From Psychrosphaera haliotis (GTDB taxonomy: Bacteria > Pseudomonadota > Gammaproteobacteria > Enterobacterales > Alteromonadaceae), in assembly GCF_039523615.1 (NCBI RefSeq), contig NZ_BAAAFQ010000004.1, positions 902,520 through 966,519 of the forward strand: a stretch of DNA of 64,000 nucleotides, read 5' to 3'. Both the position numbers and the translations under genes were made by a program. Position 1 is the first letter of the stretch. Each line of letters begins with the position of its first letter. The notes beneath the pieces are model-generated. The model made no database searches and was not told the DNA's origin. It worked only from the letters and a program-made list of their open reading frames with translations. Below, piece after piece: positions 1 to 9,496 of this stretch.

Positions 1-1002
1 TTCATCGTTTCGCTCAATGTGTGGCTCAGCGTCTTTTAATAAATCAATTTTGTTAAATACAAGTAATTGAGGAATATCGTCCGCTTCAATCTCCCTTAAC
101 ACTTCTTCAACTTGGAAGATATTGTCACTACGTCTAGGGTCAGCAACATCAATCACATGAAGTTGAAGGTCTGCTTCTCTCGTTTCCGTTAACGTTGCTT
201 TAAACGCCGCGACCAAGTCATGTGGTAAGTGACGAATAAAACCAACCGTATCTGCAAGAATTGTCTCGCCAACATCCGCTAAATCTATTTTTCTTAATGT
301 TGGGTCTAACGTAGCAAACAATTGATCAGCCGCATACACATCAGCATTTGTTAGTGCATTAAACAATGTTGATTTACCGGCGTTGGTATACCCAACTAAC
401 GATACCGTTGGTACTTCCGCTTTTTTGCGAGAGCGACGACCTTGTTCACGCTGCTTAGATACTTTTTCTAGTCGAGAAAGTATGTGAGAAATTCGAGCTC
501 GTAATAAACGTCTATCTGTCTCTAACTGAGTTTCACCTGGACCTCGTAAACCAATACCACCTTTTTGGCGCTCTAAATGAGTCCAACCTCTGATTAATCG
601 GGTAGAGATATGTTTCAACTGTGCAAGCTCAACTTGTAACTTACCTTCATGAGTTCTTGCTCGCTGGGCAAAGATATCAAGAATAAGACCAGTTCTGTCT
701 AATACTCTACACTGAAACAGCGCTTCTAAGTTACGCTCTTGAGAAGGCGATAAAGAGTGATTAAATATTACAATGTCTGCGCCTTCGGCTTGCACCGCAT
801 CTGCTATTTCCTGAGCTTTGCCGGTACCTACATAATATTTTGCGTCTGGGGAGTGTCTGCTTGTTGTGATTACAGCAAGCGTAGAAACGCCTGCAGAGGA
901 TACTAATAATCCAAGTTCTTCGATGTCTTCTCTGTCATTTTCAGCAGAAAAATTAACGTGTACTAAAACGGCCTGTTCGCCGACTTCATATCTATCAAAC
1001 AA
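1..1002 (-). CDS. hflX: GTPase HflX (3' end beyond window)
   Basis: HflX is a ribosome-associated GTPase that rescues or splits stalled 70S ribosomes. The translated part (334 codons) begins MFDRYEVGEQAVLV, as in the E. coli protein, and contains G1 GYTNAGKST, G3 DTVGF and G4 NKIDL plus the glycine-rich stretch GGIGLRGPGETQLE before the G domain. No ATG exists upstream: the frame is closed by a TAA nine codons before the start, and the only start matching the family is TTG at 1000-1002, preceded by AGGA. Roughly the last 90-100 residues lie left of the window. It follows hfq, with a terminator-like hairpin between them. Identity is certain; the TTG start is inferred from the family and the upstream stop. 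Confidence 0.95.
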   Translation of the reverse strand, partial: MFDRYEVGEQAVLVHVNFSAENDREDIEELGLLVSSAGVSTLAVITTSRHSPDAKYYVGTGKAQEIADAVQAEGADIVIFNHSLSPSQERNLEALFQCRVLDRTGLILDIFAQRARTHEGKLQVELAQLKHISTRLIRGWTHLERQKGGIGLRGPGETQLETDRRLLRARISHILSRLEKVSKQREQGRRSRKKAEVPTVSLVGYTNAGKSTLFNALTNADVYAADQLFATLDPTLRKIDLADVGETILADTVGFIRHLPHDLVAAFKATLTETREADLQLHVIDVADPRRSDNIFQVEEVLREIEADDIPQLLVFNKIDLLKDAEPHIERNDE

Positions 1003-1049
1003 ATGTTTATCCTGGGTTGGGGTTGATTAATTTTGCACAGTTAAAATGC

Positions 1050-1083
1050 AAAAAAGGAAATACGTTTATACGTATTCCCTTTC
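1050..1083 (-). terminator. Intrinsic terminator/attenuator after hfq
   Basis: Read on the minus strand, a 12-base arm (AAAGGGAATACG) and CGTATTTCCTTT pair around a TATAAA loop with one mismatch, and a run of six T follows. It sits between the hfq stop and the hflX TTG start, so it probably ends most hfq transcripts and lets a fraction read into hflX. Confidence 0.75.
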
Positions 1084-1115
1084 AAAATTAGTTTAATAAT
1101 TATTGAAAATAATAA

Positions 1116-1364
1116 TTATTGTTCTGGTTCTTCATTACCAGCGTAATGCGGGTTGGTCTGGAATGGTCGCGCAGGCACTATTGTTGAGATTGCATGCTTA
1201 TAAACCATTTGACTCAATGTATTTTTTAACAAAATGACAAACTGATCAAATGATTCAACCTGACCTTGTAATTTTATACCGTTCACTAAATAGATCGAAA
1301 CTGGGATTCGTTCACGACGTAATGCATTTAAAAACGGGTCTTGTAAGGACTGCCCCTTGGCCAT
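1116..1364 (-). CDS. hfq: RNA chaperone Hfq (short form)
   Basis: Hfq forms a hexameric Sm-like ring that pairs small RNAs with mRNAs. The sequence MAKGQSLQDPFLNALRRER and the Sm2 motif YKHAIST are essentially those of E. coli Hfq. The product is only 82 aa because the disordered C-terminal tail is short and acidic (ending NEEPEQ). An upstream in-frame TTG at 1370 exists, but ATG at 1364 matches the family start and lies nine bases after AAGGA, so it is preferred. It sits between miaA and hflX in the classical miaA-hfq-hflX order and has its own terminator downstream. Confidence 0.97.
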   Translation of the reverse strand: MAKGQSLQDPFLNALRRERIPVSIYLVNGIKLQGQVESFDQFVILLKNTLSQMVYKHAISTIVPARPFQTNPHYAGNEEPEQ

Positions 1365-1452
1365 TGTCAATGTTCCTTCTTTTAGTTTTATTATTTATTG
1401 TTTTTGTTAGGTAAACCTTTGCACATTAACGATAATACAACTTTGTCTAAGA

Positions 1453-2382
1453 CTAGCTTAGCGAGTTTATTATCCGTTGCAAGTTTTCTTTTTGTTTTCC
1501 TACTTCTAGGTACATCACGTTAGGCCAACTTCGTAACCACGTAAGCTGCCTTTTTGCCAACTGCCTTGTGGCTACAACACCACGAAAAACCATTTCATTC
1601 CAGTCAAGCTCACCTTTTAGATGCTGCCACATTTGGCGATATCCTACGGCTCGTATTGACGGTAAATCTAAATGCAAGTCAGGTCTTTGGATTAAACTTT
1701 CCACTTCCCCTTTAAACCCTTGCTCTAACATAATATCAAAACGTTGCTCTATTCTTTTGTGTAGCTCAGTTTTATCATCACACATAAAAGCGAACTGCTT
1801 GATATTATAAGGTATCGGCTGTTTTTCCTGAGACATTAACTCAGTCATCGACTTTCCACTTATCAGGTACACTTCGTATGCCCGATTGATTCTTTGCGGA
1901 TCGTTTGGATGAATTCGTTTTGCTGCTACCGGATCAACTTCAGCTAATAAGTCATGAACATGTTGCCAACCTTTATCGTTTGCCAACGTTTCTATTTGTG
2001 TTCTTATTTCACTGTTGGCTTCCGGTAAATCAGATATCCCTTCAACTAAAGCCTTAAAATACATCATGGTACCGCCAACTAATATAGGGGTTTTCCCCTT
2101 ATTGAAGCTTTTTTCGATAGCCTTTAACGCATCTTTTCTAAAATCAGCAGCGGAATAAACTTCAGCTGGATCTAAAAAGCTAATAAGTTGATGCGGATAT
2201 TTTGATAGCTCATCTGGCGTTGGTTTTGCGGTCCCAATATCCATGCCCTTGTATATAAGAGCGGAGTCGACACTTATCAAGTCACCATTGATTAAATCGG
2301 CCAGCTGCATCGCTAAATCAGTTTTTCCTGATGCTGTTGGGCCCATAATAGAAATTACGGTTTTATTTTCGTTTTCAAACAT
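1453..2382 (-). CDS. miaA: tRNA dimethylallyltransferase MiaA
   Basis: MiaA transfers a dimethylallyl group to N6 of A37 in tRNAs reading UNN codons, the first step of ms2i6A synthesis. The P-loop GPTASGKT is at residues 14-21, followed by the family segments DSALIYKGMDIGTAKP and LVGGTMMYFKAL, and GVVATRQLAKRQLTWLR near the C-terminus. Length (309 aa) is normal. It lies 36 bases after mutL and 80 bases before hfq, the conserved mutL-miaA-hfq order. Confidence 0.97.
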   Translation of the reverse strand: MFENENKTVISIMGPTASGKTDLAMQLADLINGDLISVDSALIYKGMDIGTAKPTPDELSKYPHQLISFLDPAEVYSAADFRKDALKAIEKSFNKGKTPILVGGTMMYFKALVEGISDLPEANSEIRTQIETLANDKGWQHVHDLLAEVDPVAAKRIHPNDPQRINRAYEVYLISGKSMTELMSQEKQPIPYNIKQFAFMCDDKTELHKRIEQRFDIMLEQGFKGEVESLIQRPDLHLDLPSIRAVGYRQMWQHLKGELDWNEMVFRGVVATRQLAKRQLTWLRSWPNVMYLEVGKQKENLQRIINSLS

Positions 2383-2418
2383 TGATCAAGGTTTCTCTGA
2401 AGGTTGTCGTTTAAACGG

Positions 2419-4269
2419 TTAAAGCGTTTTAAATAATTGCTGCAGGTCTACAGGTTTTGCCACTAAAGACCATTTTATCGAAAAGTCGCTACTTTGTTTA
2501 AGTATATGCAATTGTTTGAGTATTTGCGCCTGTTCTAATGGAATACTGTCTGTTTGATTTAAGATATTAGTAATTATTCCAGTGGTAAGTTTGTCACGTT
2601 TAAGTAACTCGCTAAATAGCTCAGGCAAATATTGGCTATTACTTCTACTTCGAACAAACGTTGGCACTTGCTTTATAATCAAATAGTTTTGATGAATTTT
2701 AGTATCAAATCCACTGGCTAATATTTCTTGCTCATAGGCCTTAAATTTAGTGAGTTCTGACTCAGTTAGTTTAATTCTGATAGGCACAAGTAATGGAGCT
2801 GGCTTCAACTGTTCCGTCGTTAATGAGCTTGTAGAGTGCGAGTGAGAGTTAGAATCAAATAACTCCGACAGATCTATTACCCAATGTTCATTTTGATATT
2901 GTATTAAAGCGTGTCTCAGTTGAGTAAAAAGGATACTGAAATCACTGCTAGCGTCACTAACACTCTTAACCTGTGATGTTGGTTTAGTTTGGTTCGACGA
3001 GTCTATACCTACTTTATCACTTAATGGTTTTTTGTATTCGGCATGCGGGGCGTTCAATAATGCAGAAGAAACATCTTCAAATAGTGATGGATTTACCGAT
3101 TCCACTGAGTGTTGCTTTGGTTTTAAACCGGAGAATGTAGAGGGGTTGCTGTAGCTTGTCCCTGCCTTTTCACTCAGCGTTTTAGGTTTTTCGTTTGCAA
3201 TAACAGTGTTTAAAGCTTGTGGTTCCGCTAGCCACTCTGGTGCCGTTTGTTGTACTTGATGAAAGTCAGTTAAACCTTCTTGAATAGTTCCAACAATTAA
3301 GTCATGCAGTAATCTTGAATGATGAAAGCGCACTTCGTGTTTAGCTGGATGAACATTTACATCAACCTCGTTAGCTGGCAGTTCAACAAATAAAACATAT
3401 TCCGGTTGTTGTTCTGAATTTAATGAGCTTGAATATGCCTGACGAATGGCATGCTGAATCAGCTTGTCCCTCATCATTCGACCATTTACAAAAGAGTATT
3501 GCGCAGGATTTACCGACTTACATTCACTTGGTGACTTTGCCCAAATGGATATGGAAATATTGTCATATTGAGCGGTTCTAATACTCGACTGCTCGACAAA
3601 CTGTGTATTAATCACTTCGGCTATTCGAGCTGACTGCTGAGCGACCTTATCTTCCGTTTGAGACTGAGCTCGATAGCGCTTAACGACTTTGTTATTGTGT
3701 TGAAGTACAAAACTGACGTCTGGTCTGCTCATGGCGATTCGACGAATCAGGCTTTCAATATGACTAAATTCTGTTTTTTCGGCTCGTAAAAACTTTCGGC
3801 GGGCTGGCGTATTAAAAAATAAATCTAAAACTTCAACTGTGGTGCCATTTGGATGCGCAGCAGGCTTAACATCAACCTCCATATCTAACCCTTCTGCAAT
3901 CGCAGACCAGGCTTCGCTTTGAGACTCAGGCTTAGATGTCATGGTTAGTCTTGCTACAGAGCTTATTGAGGCTAATGCTTCACCTCGGAAGCCTAAGCTT
4001 AAAATAGCTTCTAAGTCAGATATATTGGTAATTTTACTGGTTGCATGTCGAGATAACGCTAGCGCTAACTGGTCTTTTTGAATGCCTTTGCCATCATCTT
4101 TTATTAAGATTTTTTTATGGCCACCGCGCTCAATATCGATCTCGACTTTTGTGGCACCGGCATCAAGTGCATTCTCAACCAATTCTTTCACTACCGACGC
4201 GGGACGCTCTACCACTTCACCGGCGGCGATTTGGTTTGCCAATTGTGGCGGTAATATTTTAATTGTCAT
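2419..4269 (-). CDS. mutL: DNA mismatch repair protein MutL
   Basis: MutL couples mismatch recognition by MutS to strand incision. The N-terminal GHKL ATPase is clear: ELVENALDAGA, DDGKGI, SRHATSKI and GFRGEALASISSVA, followed by the transducer domain (NVHPAKHEVRF). A Ser/Lys/Pro-rich linker at about residues 340-440 leads to the C-terminal dimerisation domain. I do not see the DQHAxxExxxxE endonuclease motif, so this is the E. coli type that relies on MutH. Length 616 aa is normal. It starts eight bases after the amiB stop and is followed by miaA. Confidence 0.97.
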   Translation of the reverse strand: MTIKILPPQLANQIAAGEVVERPASVVKELVENALDAGATKVEIDIERGGHKKILIKDDGKGIQKDQLALALSRHATSKITNISDLEAILSLGFRGEALASISSVARLTMTSKPESQSEAWSAIAEGLDMEVDVKPAAHPNGTTVEVLDLFFNTPARRKFLRAEKTEFSHIESLIRRIAMSRPDVSFVLQHNNKVVKRYRAQSQTEDKVAQQSARIAEVINTQFVEQSSIRTAQYDNISISIWAKSPSECKSVNPAQYSFVNGRMMRDKLIQHAIRQAYSSSLNSEQQPEYVLFVELPANEVDVNVHPAKHEVRFHHSRLLHDLIVGTIQEGLTDFHQVQQTAPEWLAEPQALNTVIANEKPKTLSEKAGTSYSNPSTFSGLKPKQHSVESVNPSLFEDVSSALLNAPHAEYKKPLSDKVGIDSSNQTKPTSQVKSVSDASSDFSILFTQLRHALIQYQNEHWVIDLSELFDSNSHSHSTSSLTTEQLKPAPLLVPIRIKLTESELTKFKAYEQEILASGFDTKIHQNYLIIKQVPTFVRSRSNSQYLPELFSELLKRDKLTTGIITNILNQTDSIPLEQAQILKQLHILKQSSDFSIKWSLVAKPVDLQQLFKTL

Positions 4270-4277
4270 TGGCTGAC

Positions 4278-5588
4278 TTATGACTGAGGAATGGAAAGGA
4301 CCTGACCAACTTTGATCATGTCATTTTTAAGTCGATTGGCAGCTTTAATGGAAGAAACGCTAACTTTATAATTTTGCGCCACAAGTGACAATGACTCGCC
4401 ACTTCTTACCTTGTGCTTTAACACTTTATGAAGCTTGGCGTATCGAGTGCCATCAGGTGGACGTTTTTTAAAATGCGTTTTTACAGCGTTAACAATAGCT
4501 TTAGCAAGACGGTTTTGCTGCCATGCGTTGGTCAGCATTTTTTCTTCTCTAGGGTTAGAGATAAAACCACCTTCCACTAATATGGACGGAATATCAGGTG
4601 ACTTTAAGACACCTAAACTTGCCGACTGAGGCTTGCGTTGATGAAGTTTTGTAATCTTTTTTAGCTCGCCTAATACAGTATTTGCAACTGTGAAGCCTTG
4701 GTCGCGAGAATGGTCCATTGATAAATCTATAAAGGTTCTGGCTAAATACTTTTCTGTATTTGTATCTTTTAACGCTTCCGATACACCACCAAGCAGCTGG
4801 CCGTACTCTTCTCGTCTTTCTAACGAACGACCGACTTCAGTGGTTGCTCTTCTGTTACTTTGAACCCAAACCGAAGCGCCATTTGGGCCTGGCGAAGTGA
4901 AGGCATCTGCATGCACAGAGATTAATAAATCGGCTTTCGCATCTCGTGCTTTTTTTGTTCGTTTATTAAGATCAATATAATAATCACCGGTACGAGTCAT
5001 AATAGCTCGCATACCGTTTTCTTTATTGATGAGACTCTCTATTTTCTTAGCTAGCTTTAACGTGACATGTTTTTCATAAGTGCCTGCGCGACCAATAGAG
5101 CCTGGGTCTTCACCGCCATGACCAGCATCAATAGCAATGACAATGTCTCGGTCTGTTTCAATTTTACGCTTAGCCTGTTGAACTTTCTCTTCAGCATTAA
5201 AAAGGTCAACCACTAGTCGGTGACCGTAAGGCCCCGCAGGAACTAATGCAAATAGCATTGGGTTTACATTCTGTGAAAGGTCTAAAACAAGACGTGTTGA
5301 ACCTTTACTTTTTGGTGTGCTTTTTCGGACATTTGTTAATACTTTGGCATCATCGGCAAGACCATCTAATGACGTAGACAACTTTGTGTTTTTTAGATCA
5401 ATAACCAGACGTTGAGGATTTTTAAGTTCAAAGTAGGTGTATTCTGCAGGTCCTGATAAGTCTAAAACCACTCGAGTTGAATCCGGCGCTGGCCAAATAC
5501 GAATACCATCAATCTTTTCACCAGCAACACTTTGAGGTGCTAGTAAAAGTAGGCAAAAAATAACTAACGAATGTATTAGTTTAGACAC
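4278..5588 (-). CDS. amiB: N-acetylmuramoyl-L-alanine amidase AmiB with C-terminal LysM
   Basis: This periplasmic enzyme cleaves the amide between N-acetylmuramic acid and the stem peptide during daughter-cell separation. In order: a signal peptide (to QSVAG), an AMIN septal-targeting domain (about residues 25-115), a zinc Amidase_3 domain (about 150-370, with IDAGHGGEDPG, SVHADAF and VEGGFISNP) and one LysM peptidoglycan-binding repeat at the C-terminus (about 390-435). The LysM tail is as in Vibrio AmiB. The start is GTG at 5588 with GAGG about 13 bases upstream. It sits between tsaE and mutL, as in E. coli. Confidence 0.94.
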   Translation of the reverse strand: MSKLIHSLVIFCLLLLAPQSVAGEKIDGIRIWPAPDSTRVVLDLSGPAEYTYFELKNPQRLVIDLKNTKLSTSLDGLADDAKVLTNVRKSTPKSKGSTRLVLDLSQNVNPMLFALVPAGPYGHRLVVDLFNAEEKVQQAKRKIETDRDIVIAIDAGHGGEDPGSIGRAGTYEKHVTLKLAKKIESLINKENGMRAIMTRTGDYYIDLNKRTKKARDAKADLLISVHADAFTSPGPNGASVWVQSNRRATTEVGRSLERREEYGQLLGGVSEALKDTNTEKYLARTFIDLSMDHSRDQGFTVANTVLGELKKITKLHQRKPQSASLGVLKSPDIPSILVEGGFISNPREEKMLTNAWQQNRLAKAIVNAVKTHFKKRPPDGTRYAKLHKVLKHKVRSGESLSLVAQNYKVSVSSIKAANRLKNDMIKVGQVLSIPQS

Positions 5589-5616
5589 TGTAAAAATTTA
5601 ACCTCATAACCACTTA

Positions 5617-6084
5617 TTAATACTTGGACTCTATTTTTAAAACAGTCTGCTCGCCTATTTCCGATAAGGCTTGAAGCCTTATTTCACGCTGTTCGTCGGC
5701 ATATGTCAAATATAACTCAAGGTCTGCCTTAGGTAAAAAGGCTTGGCCCTTTTCTGGCCACTCAATTAAACATAGCGCTTTGTCATTAAAATAATCACGA
5801 AAGCCCATAAATTCAAGCTCTTCTGGGTCCGCCAAACGGTAAAGGTCAAAGTGATATGCACTTATATTCTCAAGCTCATAAGGTTCTACCAAAGTATAAG
5901 TTGGCGACTTTACTCGACCATTGTGACCTAAGCCTTGAATAATGCCTCGACTTAATGTGGTTTTACCCGCACCTAAATCACCATGAAGAAATATGGTCAT
6001 GCCCTGCGACAAAGACTGCGCAATATGATTGCCCATTGCAACCGTTGCTTCTTCATTTTCTAATATGGTTGAAAACTCTTTCAT
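5617..6084 (-). CDS. tsaE: tRNA t6A37 modification ATPase TsaE
   Basis: TsaE is the ATPase partner of TsaB/TsaD in making threonylcarbamoyl-A37 in tRNAs decoding ANN codons. The Walker A GDLGAGKTT is near residue 35-43, followed by RGIIQGLG, the conserved SPTYTLVEPY and the DLYRL segment; LIEWPEKG is the typical late motif. Length 155 aa is normal. It precedes amiB as in many gammaproteobacteria, but the gene upstream is rng (17-base gap) instead of the usual nnr. Confidence 0.95.
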   Translation of the reverse strand: MKEFSTILENEEATVAMGNHIAQSLSQGMTIFLHGDLGAGKTTLSRGIIQGLGHNGRVKSPTYTLVEPYELENISAYHFDLYRLADPEELEFMGFRDYFNDKALCLIEWPEKGQAFLPKADLELYLTYADEQREIRLQALSEIGEQTVLKIESKY

Positions 6085-6101
6085 GACCTTTTGAAACCCT
6101 A

Positions 6102-7574
6102 CTACATCATTACTACGTCAAACTGGTCCTGATTATACATAGGTTCCGTTTTGACTTTAATTTGTTTACCAATAAATACTTCAAGCTCTGCTAGGTTATG
6201 ATATTCATCGTTTATTAGCGATTCAGCCACGGCAGGTGAAGCATAAACAATAAATTGATCGGCTTTATAAGCTCGGTTTACACGAACAATTTCACGCAAT
6301 AATTCGGCACAAATAGTTTCTACCGTTTTTACATAACCTCGACCTTTACAAGCTGGACAGGTGCCACATAAAACGTGCTCTAAACTTTCTCGTGTGCGCT
6401 TTCTCGTCATTTCAACTAAGCCTAAACTTGAGAAACCATTGATCTTAGTTTTGACTTTGTCTTTACTCAAAGCCAGCTCCAAACTGTGTAGGACTCGACG
6501 TTGATGGTCAGTACTGTCCATATCAATAAAGTCGATAATGATGATGCCACCTAGATTACGCAACCTTAATTGACGAGCAATGGCTTGTGTTGCCTCACTA
6601 TTGGTATTAAATATAGTGTCTTCTAAGCTTCGGTGTCCCACAAAAGCACCAGTATTTATATCTATTGTGGTCATTGCTTCCGTTTGGTCAATAACCAAAT
6701 AGCCGCCGGATTTTAACTCTACCTTTTTGTCTAATGCGCGCTTAATTTCAGCTTCTACATCAAACAAATCAAAGATTGGACGCTCACCAGGGTAATACTC
6801 TAGCTTAGACGTCATCTCTGGCATAAACTCTTCAGTAAATGCGGTAAGTTCGCCATACATCAATTTAGAGTCAATTCGAACACGCTCAAGTTCGTCGGTA
6901 ATAAAGTCTCGGATCACTCTAAACGCTAGGCTTAAGTCTTCGTATAAAACGGCTTGATTACGCGTTTTTTTCTTTTTCTTTATAATTTTTTGCCACAGTT
7001 TTTTTAAGAATAAAGCATCTTGTGCCAATTCCTCTTTGCCTGCGCCTTCAGCCGCAGTGCGCACGATAAAGGCGCCTTCACCTTCTTCGTAATGCTCTTC
7101 AACTATGGATTTTAAACGGCTTCGTTCTCTGTCATTTTCTATTCGCTGTGAAATACCAACATGTTTTGAGTCTGGCATAAATACTAAGTATCGAGAAGGC
7201 AACGTAATATCCGTCGTCAGTCTCGCACCTTTTGTGCCTAGTGGGTCTTTAACTACCTGAACGATAATTTTCTGTCCTTCACGAACTAACTCTTTAATGT
7301 CTCTTGCGGTATTGCTATTGGAGGTAATCTGATCTTTTTCATCGTCATAAGTAATGATGTCGGATGCGTGCAAAAATGCGGCTTTTTCCATCCCTATATC
7401 AACAAACGCGGCTTGCATACCAGGCAAGACTCTACTTACTTTGCCTAAGTAGATGTTGCCAACAATTCCGCTCGCACTTTGACGCTCAACGTGAAGTTCT
7501 TGCAACATGCCATTCTCAACCGCTGCAACTCTTGTTTCACTTGGAGTAACGTTAACTAGTAACTCTACACTCAT
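6102..7574 (-). CDS. rng: Ribonuclease G
   Basis: RNase G is an endoribonuclease that matures the 16S rRNA 5' end and degrades some mRNAs. It begins MSVELLVNVTPSETRVA, carries the S1 domain in the first 130 residues (GNIYLGKVSRVLPGMQAAFV), the DNase I-like catalytic acids in TTIDINTGAF and IIIDFIDM, and the zinc-link cysteines of CGTCPACKGRG. Length 490 aa fits RNase G and not RNase E, which has a long scaffold tail. Its start lies one base after the maf stop. Confidence 0.96.
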   Translation of the reverse strand: MSVELLVNVTPSETRVAAVENGMLQELHVERQSASGIVGNIYLGKVSRVLPGMQAAFVDIGMEKAAFLHASDIITYDDEKDQITSNSNTARDIKELVREGQKIIVQVVKDPLGTKGARLTTDITLPSRYLVFMPDSKHVGISQRIENDRERSRLKSIVEEHYEEGEGAFIVRTAAEGAGKEELAQDALFLKKLWQKIIKKKKKTRNQAVLYEDLSLAFRVIRDFITDELERVRIDSKLMYGELTAFTEEFMPEMTSKLEYYPGERPIFDLFDVEAEIKRALDKKVELKSGGYLVIDQTEAMTTIDINTGAFVGHRSLEDTIFNTNSEATQAIARQLRLRNLGGIIIIDFIDMDSTDHQRRVLHSLELALSKDKVKTKINGFSSLGLVEMTRKRTRESLEHVLCGTCPACKGRGYVKTVETICAELLREIVRVNRAYKADQFIVYASPAVAESLINDEYHNLAELEVFIGKQIKVKTEPMYNQDQFDVVMM

Positions 7575-7575
7575 A

Positions 7576-8139
7576 CTACTTAAATTCCTTCAATGTCGCG
7601 TCTAATTCAACGAGTGGTAATCCGACAACCGCACTCACACTACCATTTATAGAAGTAACAAATTTGCCACCTATACCTTGTATGGCATAAGAACCGGCCT
7701 TATCTTGTGGCTCTCCGGTATGCCAATAGTCAATAACTTGCTGCTCGGTTACTGTTGCAAATAGCACGCTTGTAATTACCGTTTTAGTCACTGTTTTAGC
7801 TTTAGTAACTACACTATAGGCCGTCATTACTTGATGTTCTTTGCCTGATAACGCCATTAACATGCTTATGCATTCTTCCAGGCTTTCTGGTTTACCTAAT
7901 ATCTCGCCATTGTTAACCACTGTCGTATCTGAACCAATAACCAATGAGTCTTCAGGGCTGATGATCTTATTAAATATGGCAACGGCTTTTTGATTTGCAA
8001 GTCGCTCAACGTAATGTTGAGGATCTTCGTTATCTAAAACGGACTCATCGATATCGGCACTTTGTTGCTCAAAACTTGGAACTAAGTAACCGAGTAATTG
8101 TTTTCTTCTTGGAGACTGACTAGCGAGTATAATTTTCAT
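7576..8139 (-). CDS. maf: Maf family nucleotide pyrophosphatase (YhdE type)
   Basis: Maf proteins hydrolyse non-canonical or modified NTPs (dTTP/UTP for the YhdE type) to monophosphates, limiting misincorporation. Signature features are the N-terminal ILASQSPRRKQLL, SDTTVVNNGEILGKPES in the middle and YAIQGIGGKFV near the end. Length 187 aa is usual. It lies between mreD (six-base gap) and rng, the conserved mreBCD-maf-rng order. Confidence 0.94.
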   Translation of the reverse strand: MKIILASQSPRRKQLLGYLVPSFEQQSADIDESVLDNEDPQHYVERLANQKAVAIFNKIISPEDSLVIGSDTTVVNNGEILGKPESLEECISMLMALSGKEHQVMTAYSVVTKAKTVTKTVITSVLFATVTEQQVIDYWHTGEPQDKAGSYAIQGIGGKFVTSINGSVSAVVGLPLVELDATLKEFK

Positions 8140-8145
8140 AAAGCC

Positions 8146-8634
8146 TCATCGTATTTTAAAGCGTCTTCTGTAACCACGAAGAACAGGAAACAACCATAGC
8201 CAAAAGAGGCTACTAGTAAGTGCTGGATACAAATACTCAATGGAAAAACTAACATCAATCAAAAATCGATTAGTCCAAAAAATAACAAAATGGTAAAGAA
8301 TCAAAAATATAAAAATAATAGACGCCTGTTGCCAGATAGAAAAGTTTCTTAATTTTTGAAAGTTATTAGCCGAGATATAAATAACTAAGGACATAGCAAG
8401 GGCGTGAACGCCCAAAATAGTGCCGAGTAAAATATCCAATGCAAAACCTAATATCCAAGCTACGCCAACATTAACACGGTGCGGTAATGCCATGGTCCAA
8501 TATATTAATACCAACGCTAACCAGTCTGGGCGAAATGCTTTTAATTCTAAAGGTAGCGGCATAATGCTTAAAATAAGCGCAATAAAAAGAGTAATTCCAA
8601 TGAACCACCATGAAGACTTTGTAATTCGAGCCAC
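8146..8634 (-). CDS. mreD: Rod shape-determining protein MreD
   Basis: MreD is a small polytopic inner-membrane component of the Rod elongation complex. Five or so hydrophobic segments are visible, with the family motif RPDWLALVLIYW near residue 35-46. The start is GTG at 8632-8634, which overlaps the TAG stop of mreC by one base (TAGTG), so translation is probably coupled. Length 162 aa is normal. Confidence 0.93.
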   Translation of the reverse strand: MARITKSSWWFIGITLFIALILSIMPLPLELKAFRPDWLALVLIYWTMALPHRVNVGVAWILGFALDILLGTILGVHALAMSLVIYISANNFQKLRNFSIWQQASIIFIFLILYHFVIFWTNRFLIDVSFSIEYLYPALTSSLFWLWLFPVLRGYRRRFKIR

Positions 8635-9467
8635 TATTCAAGATCCTTTTTATCAGGCCACAGTAAAAGAACGTGCCTGAGTCTATTAACCTGTGCCACT
8701 GGGGATGCACTCACAATTAGAAATGGTTTTGAAGGATCGTTTTTTACCTCTTTAACCACTGCCACCGGGTAACCATCTGGGAATAACCCACCTAGGCCCG
8801 ACGTAATTAATTTGTCGCCCACTTTAATATCAGTGTCGTGGGGCACATTATTAAGCACCATGCGGTTAATATCACCGGTACCACTTACAATTGCTCTTAT
8901 ATCGTTTCTTAGATTGCGCACTGGTATCGCGTGGGTTTGATCCGTTAACAAAATAACTCGGGCGGTATTATTGCCCGTTGATATTACCTGACCAACTACA
9001 CCGAGCTCATCTATAACAGGTTGCCCAGCAAACACATCCGCAGACTGACCTTTGTCTATTAATACATTGTGTGAAAATGGGTGATTGGCTACCGCCATTA
9101 TTTCAGCTACGACTTTTTTTGCTTCAATACGCGCGTTTGTATCGAGCAGCGCTCTTAGCTTAGCGTTTTCGTTAAGCAACATTTGATAGCGTTGCAGCTT
9201 TTCGTTTTGGATGAGTTGTAAATTCTTTAGACGAGTATTTTCGTCTAAAATAAACTGTTTACGTGCCGCGTACTTTGAAAGGCTATCGATACTTTGTTGC
9301 GGTAAGTCCGCAATATATTGAATAGGAGCAACAACACTACTGAGAGTATTTCTAATTTGTTTTGAACTATCCGTATAAACATCAACTGTCATTGCAACAA
9401 TGCTTAATACAAAAACTATTGCAAATCTTAGTGTTAGGGCAGGTCCTGCGCCAAAAATGGGATTCAT
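8634..9467 (-). CDS. mreC: Rod shape-determining protein MreC
   Basis: MreC is a bitopic protein that links MreB to the periplasmic part of the Rod complex. It has one N-terminal membrane segment (about residues 12-30), a coiled coil (about 60-105) and a C-terminal beta-barrel pair with GVVGQVISTG and LTDQTHAIPVR. I chose ATG at 9465-9467 (MNPIFGAGPALTLR) because it matches the family and has TAGGT upstream. A longer frame reaching 9500 would run up to the hairpin between mreB and mreC. Predicted length is 277 aa. Confidence 0.94.
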   Translation of the reverse strand: MNPIFGAGPALTLRFAIVFVLSIVAMTVDVYTDSSKQIRNTLSSVVAPIQYIADLPQQSIDSLSKYAARKQFILDENTRLKNLQLIQNEKLQRYQMLLNENAKLRALLDTNARIEAKKVVAEIMAVANHPFSHNVLIDKGQSADVFAGQPVIDELGVVGQVISTGNNTARVILLTDQTHAIPVRNLRNDIRAIVSGTGDINRMVLNNVPHDTDIKVGDKLITSGLGGLFPDGYPVAVVKEVKNDPSKPFLIVSASPVAQVNRLRHVLLLWPDKKDLE

Positions 9468-9496
9468 ACGGTTACCTAATATTAAACGGATTGTCA

